Shown: positions 57,298-64,000 of the stretch, piece after piece
Numbering within the stretch: position 1 is the first letter of the stretch
How the letters are laid out: each line of letters opens with the position of its first letter
NCBI GenBank assembly: GCA_020698575.1
Contig: CM036245.1
Coordinates: 35,331,148 to 35,395,147 of the forward strand
Length of the DNA: 64,000 bases
Reading direction: 5' to 3'
Origin: Bostrychus sinensis
Lineage: Eukaryota; Chordata; Actinopteri; Gobiiformes; Eleotridae
Position numbers and translations under genes: made by a program
Notes under the pieces: generated by a model
The model's database searches: none
What the model saw: only the letters and a program-made list of their open reading frames with translations
Told to the model about the DNA's origin: nothing

Positions 57298-57950
57298 ATA
57301 TTTTCCACCACAGAAAAAGCAAAAATGCTTCCAAAAAACTTTGTTCACTATTCTTTGACATTCATCAGTGTGTGTTGTTTTGCCAACTCATATGCACCTA
57401 ATATATAGGTGAAATAATTCAAAATATATGTATATTTTCTACAAAAAAATAGGTACATTAAAAAGGTAAAAAGTATAGCTGTTGGCCATGAATATCAAAA
57501 AGATGGATAAAACTGGTGATTATGAGTTGCAAAGGATTGGAATAAAGGATGTGGAATAAAATTGAGTGATAATTTTTAGGTTATACATGTGTAATCAGTC
57601 AACATGGTCCGGGTCAAAAATATAAAGTGGTCAAAAAAAAAAAAAATTCTAACTATACTTTTACATGCCCTTGACCCTATACTCATCAATCAAGAAAAGT
57701 TCTCCTGATATTAAACTGTAGGGAAAAAAATGTTTTTTTTTCACTTTTTTACTCAAGAATAATGTGTTTTCAAAAAACAGATGTACACCATGATTTAAAT
57801 AAAATAAGAGTAAAACCTATCTAAAATACTTAGAAAGAGACTGTTTAATGAAATGAAACTCAAAAATTGGTAATAAATAACTTTTCTTTTTAAACATCAC
57901 CCAGAAAAAGACTGGGTCAATTCTGACCCGGGAGGATAACAAATGTTATA
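57298..57950. repeat. A/T-rich element interior and GGGTCA-type terminus
   Basis: Ends GGGTCAATTCTGACCC (57914-57929) and GGAGGATAACAAATGTTATA, the same terminus as at 57261-57297. A partial copy, GGTCCGGGTCAAAAATAT, is at about 57607. Possibly a second, adjacent element of the same family. Confidence 0.5.
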
Positions 57951-57984
57951 TAAAAATGAGGGTTAAAAAAACAGGTGAGGAGTT

Positions 57985-58665
57985 CTATAATATCTTAAGG
58001 TCCATCTCTCTGAGGACCTGACTAGGGGAGTGAACACCAGGGAGCTAGTGAAGAGGGCGCAGCAGAGACTCTTCTTCCTGTGGACTCTCACAAAAACTGC
58101 ACTCCCACAGAAGCTTCTCACCAATTTCTACCAGTGCACCATAGAAAGTTTCCTGAGTTATGGATGTACTGTATGGTTCTCCAGCTCTTCCTCAGAGGAG
58201 AAAAAAGATCTGCAGTGGATATCCAAGACAGCACAAAAGACCATCGGTGCCCCTCTTCCTCCCCTAGAACAAATCTACCCTGCCCGGCTGAGAAACAGAG
58301 CCAGAAAAATCTGGTCAGGCAGCAGGCTCCCAGGACATTGTCTTTTTGACACCCTCCCCTCCGGCAGGCTCAAGGTCAAGACAGACAGAGCAACTAAAAA
58401 ATTGTTTTTTTTTCCTAGGGCTGTGAGAGCTCTATTGGAAGCCTGACTGGACTAGCACCTTACTGTATGGCACAATAATACTTTTTACTAATACTCTTTT
58501 TAATACTTTGCTCCCTGCAGTACATTGCACTTTTATTTTATGCACACACATATGTTTTTATAATTTCATTTTTAATGACTATGCTGCTGTGTGAAGGACT
58601 GCTCTCAAAGACTATCTTGTTGTAATGAATGTGCAATGACAATAAAGACCTATCCTATCCTGTGC
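57985..58665 (+). pseudogene. L2-like LINE, C-terminal RT region and 3' end
   Basis: The plus-strand frame reads HLSEDLTRGVNTRELVKRAQ, QRLFFLWTLTKTALPQKLLT, NFYQCTIESFLSYGCTVWF and, near the end, GHCLFDTLPSGRLKVKTDRA with FFFPRAVRALLEA; it stops at 58444-58446. This is the C-terminal part of an L2-type ORF2, open for about 138 codons. The 3' UTR ends in GACAATAAAGACC followed by TATCC repeats, the short tandem tail typical of the clade. 5' truncated at about 57985, as expected for target-primed reverse transcription. Confidence 0.88.
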
Positions 58666-60119
58666 TATATGTGAAGCAAACACTGTTAAAAGTATACTTT
58701 AGTATTTAAATTGAAAATCTTCCTTGTGTGATTTATTCCACAGTGCCATTTTTTTTCCAATATACTTGAATTTATGGGTAATTTGGAGTGAGTCAAGGCT
58801 ACAGAGGAACCACAGGTGCATCCTTGGCGCATTAGCCAAACGGAGGAGGTGGGGATTGGAATTGTTTGGAACAGCTCTTGGGTAGGAGCTGGTGACATGG
58901 CTCCCTCCAAAGGCAACCAACCAATGAATGAACCTGGCATTTAGGAACCAGCCAGTGTTTGCAGTAGAAAGTATTGCATTGTAAAAGATCTCATAAACAG
59001 CAGGTGCCATGATGTTCCATATTTGCAGTTTTACCACCCCGTGTTGTAAAAGGCCAAAATCAACACACGTCACCTTTTTAATTATACAAAAAACTAAAAA
59101 AATAGACAACAAATAATTACTGAATATATATAAAGAAAGAAAAATAACACCTGCATTTACTCTGGTTTCATTTCCACCATGCCAGTACAGTTCCTCAGGG
59201 TTCCTGGAGTGGGCTGTGATTCAGAGGCGGCCTACAATCACTTAAAAAAATAGCCTGAGGTAGCGGACATAGCCTTAAGTCCCACCTCCCACACGTGTCA
59301 GACCGACTGACAGGTTAAAGTGGTAGGAATATATTTTTAAAGGTGACCCATCAGAATATTGGGTCATTTTAAAACTCCAAATTTCTTATGCAGTGTTGCT
59401 GAGATTTTGTTACTGAAAGGAGAGGTTGTTGCTGGACAAATGTGAGTGTGGGTGGGCTGCTGTCAACATGCCACCTGGGACAGGCCCAGAGGGGTATACT
59501 GGAAGAAATCGATTTTAGTTGAGCTCTCTGTCAGTGCCTTTACCCAAGACTGGCAGGTCGAAAGTTTGGGAAGTACTAGAAAAATCTTACCTGTGGTAAA
59601 GTAATGACCAACAAGGCCAACAAATGACCTTCTAAATGAAGCTTTTTTTTAGGTTACTTTAATATTTTTCCATTCACCTAGCAATATGTCAGACCAACTT
59701 TGCAACACTATGCACTATATCCACTATAACCATTAATAAGCACCGTTGAGTCATAATCATTGTTATGAAAGTTTAATTCGTGAGTAATAGCCACGTAATG
59801 TAAATTAGTGCAAATAATCAACAGTATTAGTATAGTTAAACTGTTTATTCATTTATTTATTTTTAATGTTTAGTACTGCTTAGTAGTGGGGAGTGCTTCC
59901 AAAGGTCTAAGTCACCATTTCTGTCATAACTCTCGCCATTTGTGTGATTTTTTTTTACATAGCACTATAACAAAAATTTGTGAGATGATGCCACATAAGC
60001 ATTGCTAAGAATCAATAGCAGCTGAATGTCTATAATTGGGGATACCTTTATTTCACAAGTGAAACCAAACTATAGTGCAGGGAATAATTTATGCCCAACT
60101 CAGAAGCATAAAGACATAC
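58666..60119. other. No gene seen
   Basis: Unique A/T-rich sequence; the frames at 58686-59112 (-) have no domain. Confidence 0.5.
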
Positions 60120-60185
60120 CACTTCTTCCACTACTAATACTAACTACTACTGCTACAACTACTACTACTACTGCTGCTGCTGCAT
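60120..60185 (+). repeat. (CTA/CTG)n triplet tract
   Basis: Interrupted ACT and CTG triplets, like 9655-9728. Confidence 0.85.
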
Positions 60186-61204
60186 CTATGTGATCTCTAA
60201 TGCCCAATTTGCATTGAATACGTAACAAATAGGACTTCATTCTAATTAGTGTGTGAGTGTACACCAGTTGCATTGCAGTACATGTCTGCCGTCAGGCTCT
60301 CTGGCAGAAAAACGTGAAGAGTCTGTTTTTTGATGGATGCTGCAGCCCCCATGAATAACATAAAACAGAAGTCAGTCAAGAGAATCCGGTATATTTCAAA
60401 ATGAAAATCAAAGTGATGGGCAGTTGTGCTTAGTATCACTCTGAGCATTTTATTTAGGTCTAATTTTGCCTGATTTTGAATGGTTTGTGTATAGGTAAAA
60501 AAAAAACTGTCAGTGTTTTCATAAAAGCCCTATTTTTATGCTGTTTGCACCAAATACAGTTATAAAATTCTGTTTTCATCTTTTTTCCTGTTAAGCTTGT
60601 ATTTAAACCCAGCTAACCCATTACTCATCCCTCTCTGTTGCTCTGTCTATCTGGCCTATACCACGAGCCCACCTTACTTTTTTAACATAATATGACCCTA
60701 ATCTGTCCTCACTTGTGATTGGCTGCATGGTGTGTCCATCAAAATAAAATTCCGCTTTGCTTGTGCAGATTTTTAGTCGAGCTGAGCTGAAGCATCTACG
60801 ACATATACGACTCTTCCAATTCACTCAAAAGAATCGGTTCTTAGGTCTATCACTATTTCAAAATTAAAATTACTGTGTAAATGTTATGTCTTAGCTGGTG
60901 ATATTGAATCACAAACGAGATCAGACACCATTAAATGTGAGTAAAAAGAAAGTACAGTAGCATGTTTACCCATGATAGAAGCACAGAAGTCACGGAAAAA
61001 AATAATAAAATGAATAGGGGGATCGTGAAACTGACGGAAATTATATCCAAAATGAACAGGGGGATCGTGGCATGACTGGCAAATAAGGCTTTTGTTTATA
61101 GTTCTCTGTACATGGTTGTTATCACGTGAACTCACGACTGCCAGCCGTAATTTCACTACTCTCCTGTGATCTCATGGTCTTCCCAGCTGGCTCTGGTCAG
61201 ATAA
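60186..61204. other. No gene seen
   Basis: Unique A/T-rich sequence. A direct repeat, TGAAYAGGGGGATCGTG, occurs at about 61010 and 61053. Confidence 0.45.
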
Positions 61205-62430
61205 GAATAAGAAAACCTTTATTAGTCTCTCAGTGGGGAAATTGCATTGTTGTCAACAGCATAAGTACAGTTAGCAGTAGCATACAGTGGTAACACACAA
61301 GAGCACAAAGTGTATCAGAGACCAGTTTGGCCAAAGAGAATTAAATAAAACACTAAACTAAACTACAACAAGTTAAGCTAAATAAACTAAAATAGACTAT
61401 GAGCAAATTGAATACATTATGATAAATATGTACAGTTTATGGTCTGACAGAGTGAGTATGTACAGCAGGGGTCTCCAACCATTTTTCTCCTGAGAGCTAC
61501 TTTTATATAATAAAAATGTCAGACAGTTACTCATGCTTTATAACATTTATTCAGTCATCTTATTCATCTTATTCCCTTTAAGGGTCACGTGTACTGGAGC
61601 CTATATCAGTAACTATGGGCCTTAGACGGGGTACAGTGCACGCTAGACAGTGGCCAGTTAGTTGTAGAGCTGACACTTTCAACCCAATGAAAATGAATTA
61701 GTTTTTCACATTTACAAAATGTTGGCGTTCACAACTCACGTTTTCCATTAAAACAACAAAAACATGTAGTTCCTCTGTATGTGCTTTTTGTGTGTCTGTA
61801 TGCAGTAAATGACACGCTTGCAACTCAGATCTGACACATTTACATCTCACACTACTCATTTTATGCACGAAGGAGGCGGGCACCTATGAATTTGATTGGA
61901 TACATACACAAGTTGGTTTGCCAAGTGATAAATCAAATTTGACTAAAACTTATGTAGGAGCCTTTGAGGAGCTACATGGAAAGTGGTTGAGAGCCACTGG
62001 TAGCTCTGTTATTCATAAATAACAGAAGCAAAAGTGTGCATTGTGAAATTGCTGCATAAAAATAATTATTGCACATAATAAATATTGCACAGGTTTCCAA
62101 AAGGTGATGACAGTTATAGAGATATTGCACAGGTGTAATGGGAGCGGTTTTCATGTGTTCACTGTAGAGTCTGACAGCAGCAGGAAGGAAAGACCTGCAG
62201 TATTTCTCCTTTGATACAGGGACAATTGTCTTTCTCATAACGTGGTCCATTCAGATCATTAAAAATTAAGTGTGGTGCAGTTCGAGTTACTGCAATTGAC
62301 TTTTTCTGTCTGTGCCTTCGTGTCAAAAAATATATTTGACAGCACTTTGTTGTGGTGTATTTGATCATTTTAAAGCTATAAGATCTATGGAGGAGTACAA
62401 CTTTTCCTGTATCAAGGTCTTTCCTGTGTC
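61205..62430 (-). pseudogene. L2-like LINE 3' end, split by a hAT MITE
   Basis: The minus strand carries an ORF C-terminus (KEKYCRSFLPAAVRLYSEH, about 62205-62145). A 3' UTR with repeated ATATTGCAC words follows and ends at 61205 in ACTAATAAAGGTTTTCTTAT, TCTTATC, the classic 3' end of this LINE type. The UTR is interrupted by 61466-61999. Confidence 0.75.
61466..61999. mobile_element. hAT-type element inside the LINE 3' UTR
   Basis: Starts CAGGGGTCTCCAACCATTTT and ends with the complement of CAGTGGCTCTCAACCACTTT. The adjoining inner text (GAGAGCTAC / GTAGCTC) is also inverted. 534 bp. Contains a separate repeat scrap at 61580-61675. The 8-bp flanks do not match. Confidence 0.8.
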
Positions 62431-63353
62431 TGGCTCAAAGCAAACACTAAGCCAGACATGCCAATAACAATATTTACAAAGAGATACAATTTACTGCCCT
62501 GCAAACATTACAACTGTGCATTTTATCAGAGCATTTCATTTGCCTGATGATTAATATGGCTGCTACGTAAAAATAAATTAATCTCTATAGGCTCCGGTGT
62601 CTGCGTTGAACTTGTCCTCGGGGGCAAAGCTTTCAAATTTACAAGACTTATAATATGTACATTACATTAGCCAGGCTCAGACGTGTGGAGGAATCTGCTG
62701 TTTAGACTGTGAGAATCTGAAGAACTGAGCCACATGAAAGAGAGAGAACACGCAGCTGTGGCAATGTTCATCCATTTTCCTCGTCTGGACATGAGACAGT
62801 TTTAAAATATCACAGTGAGTTACTATTATACGACTGCGCTATAGCATGCGACGTGGCCTTATGTGTGAAATAGGTCCATCCTGGGAAACATAAGAAATGC
62901 CTGTCAGGAGTTTGGACCAAAGCGAAGTAGGACAGGACTAAAAATTGCAGTGGAAAGTGCAGAGAGTTCATTTTTCAGGATTTTTAAAGGCATAATGTAC
63001 TAATAAAATGAGAAAGGAAACAACAGTATAGCATTGAAAAAGGAATAAGAGGGTGAAAACTGTCCTTAAAGCGAACAAGAGGAGAACTAGTTGTATGGGT
63101 TAAATAACAGTTTCATTGTATACATTTTAAAAACTATATTACAAAAAACCCAGAAAAACAGAATTATTATTTTCCAAATAATAAACAGTAGAGAGATGGG
63201 GCTTTGGTGGTGATTAGAGCCTTGGATGTGTCAAAGATGAGCAGCAAAATTGATTTGACTGCATTAGTATTTTTTATGTAGTGGCAGATACTATCTTTCA
63301 AAATCTTAGAAGCAAAAAATAGCCCCATTGACTTGCTTTTTTTTTTTTATCCT
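62431..63353. other. No gene seen
   Basis: Unique sequence. 63190-63213 shares GGGGCTTTGGTGGTG with 21550-21564, and 63270-63290 holds a scrap of family F3 (GTGGCAGATACTATCTTTCA). Confidence 0.45.
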
Positions 63354-63628
63354 ACTGGCATTGCAGTATAAAAACATGAATTCTGCAATCTCATGCGCAT
63401 TTTTACAATTTTTCATCAGATTCAACTTTTTTCCGATTGTAGGTGGATGCATGAAATTCTTATATTGTTGCTATATTATATTATATTATAGAGCAATATA
63501 ATTAGCTGAGGGACCTAAAAGGGTAAAAAGGTTGAATCTGGTGAAAAAGTGTAAAGATGTAAAATTTCACTATTTTTCTTCAAAATGTCATCACAGATTG
63601 GGTGATTTTTGCCTGTAATGGCAGTGAA
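63354..63628. repeat. Imperfect hairpin, MITE-like
   Basis: TTTTTCATCAGATTCAACTT (63409 on) pairs with AAGGTTGAATCTGGTGAAAAA (63528 on). Outer arms ACTGGCATTGCAG and CTGTAATGGCAGT also pair. The loop is A/T-rich (TATATTATATTATA). Confidence 0.6.
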
Positions 63629-64000
63629 ATACAAAAAAGTCTCCTGATAATCACATGACCCCATTATAATTTACTTAAAGTTGGAACTGAGACAAGCCAA
63701 GATACAAATAGACAAAAGGTTAAGTGTTTTGTCACATGCTAAAGCAAGACATAACATTTATTATTGAGATGTGTCACCAGTAAAGTGGGGTTGCTGTTTA
63801 CCCGGGGTCCACTGCCAGGAGGGGCCCTCAAAAAACATGGAAAGAGAAAATGTCTTGATCAAGTGAGGATGGAGACCCACTAAAATGGTTTATACACAGG
63901 GCTACAGTGCCTTCCACCATCAAAGATGTGATTGACTGTGAGACTACTTGGCTAAACATTCTTGTTCTACCAGTATCTGCAGAGCAGTAGTGGAACCGAT
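63629..64000. other. No gene seen
   Basis: Unique sequence to the window end; GGGGTCCACTGCCAGGAGGG near 63800 resembles MITE text. Confidence 0.4.

Noticed and set aside
58686..59112. 137-codon frame (-)
   Set aside because: No domain recognised, and continued only by chance through A/T-rich DNA beside the LINE end.

Overview
This window is vertebrate nuclear DNA, almost certainly from a teleost fish. The evidence is the mix of repeats: Tc1-type transposons with DD34E transposase, hAT-type non-autonomous elements, L2/Rex-like LINE 3' ends, an R2/R4-type endonuclease fragment, tRNA-derived SINE pieces, and many (GT)n/(CA)n and A/T-rich microsatellites. Apart from a CpG-richer stretch near 13.2-15.0 kb it is A/T-rich. 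I cannot name the species.

I find no intact protein-coding gene, rRNA, functional tRNA or CRISPR array. Every open frame I can recognise belongs to a transposable element, and all of these are truncated, frameshifted or mutated. The window looks like a gene desert or the inside of a very large intron. The only gene-like signal is the CpG-richer stretch, whose minus strand resembles a non-coding first exon ending at a consensus splice donor. It also holds several unique, moderately GC-rich blocks (about 4.5-5.0, 10.9-11.2, 28.4-29.1, 39.15-39.66 and 45.7-46.05 kb) that could be regulatory.

Layout. 0-7.5 kb: a repeat copy (family F1), a decayed Tc1 N-terminus (-), LINE scraps, a SINE. 7.56-9.07 kb: a full-length Tc1 element with about 200-bp inverted repeats and a broken transposase. 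9-13 kb: a complex inverted-repeat element around an (AT)n tract, a second F1 copy, a CTCF-like site. 13-15 kb: CpG-rich block. 15.3-18.7 kb: R2/R4-type endonuclease fragment (-), a Tc1 copy whose 3' end is inverted in place, a LINE RT C-terminus (+). 19-26 kb: MITEs, SINE scraps, microsatellites. 26.3-27.7 kb: a three-level nest of DNA transposons with 8-bp and 9-bp target-site duplications. 28-40 kb: unique blocks, SINEs, a repeat (family F2) interrupted by a TA-flanked element, a hairpin MITE at 34.7 kb, LINE RT (-) at 38.6 kb, a TEAD-motif cluster at 39.3-39.6 kb. 40-55 kb: several hAT MITEs, two with perfect 8-bp duplications. 55.6-58.7 kb: a palindrome-ended element holding a Rex1/CR1-like LINE (-), then an L2-like LINE 3' end (+). 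61.2-62.4 kb: LINE 3' end (-) split by a hAT MITE. 63.4 kb: another hairpin.

The strongest results are insertions whose duplicated target sites can be read directly: 44612-45159 (TCTGTACC), 53045-53441 (AGAATGAG, with two paralogous empty sites in this window), 26541-26963 (CCAATCACC) and 26481-27445 (CTTTATTA). Limits of degenerate repeats are approximate (often +/-20-50 bp), and family names come from memory of sequence features, not from a search.
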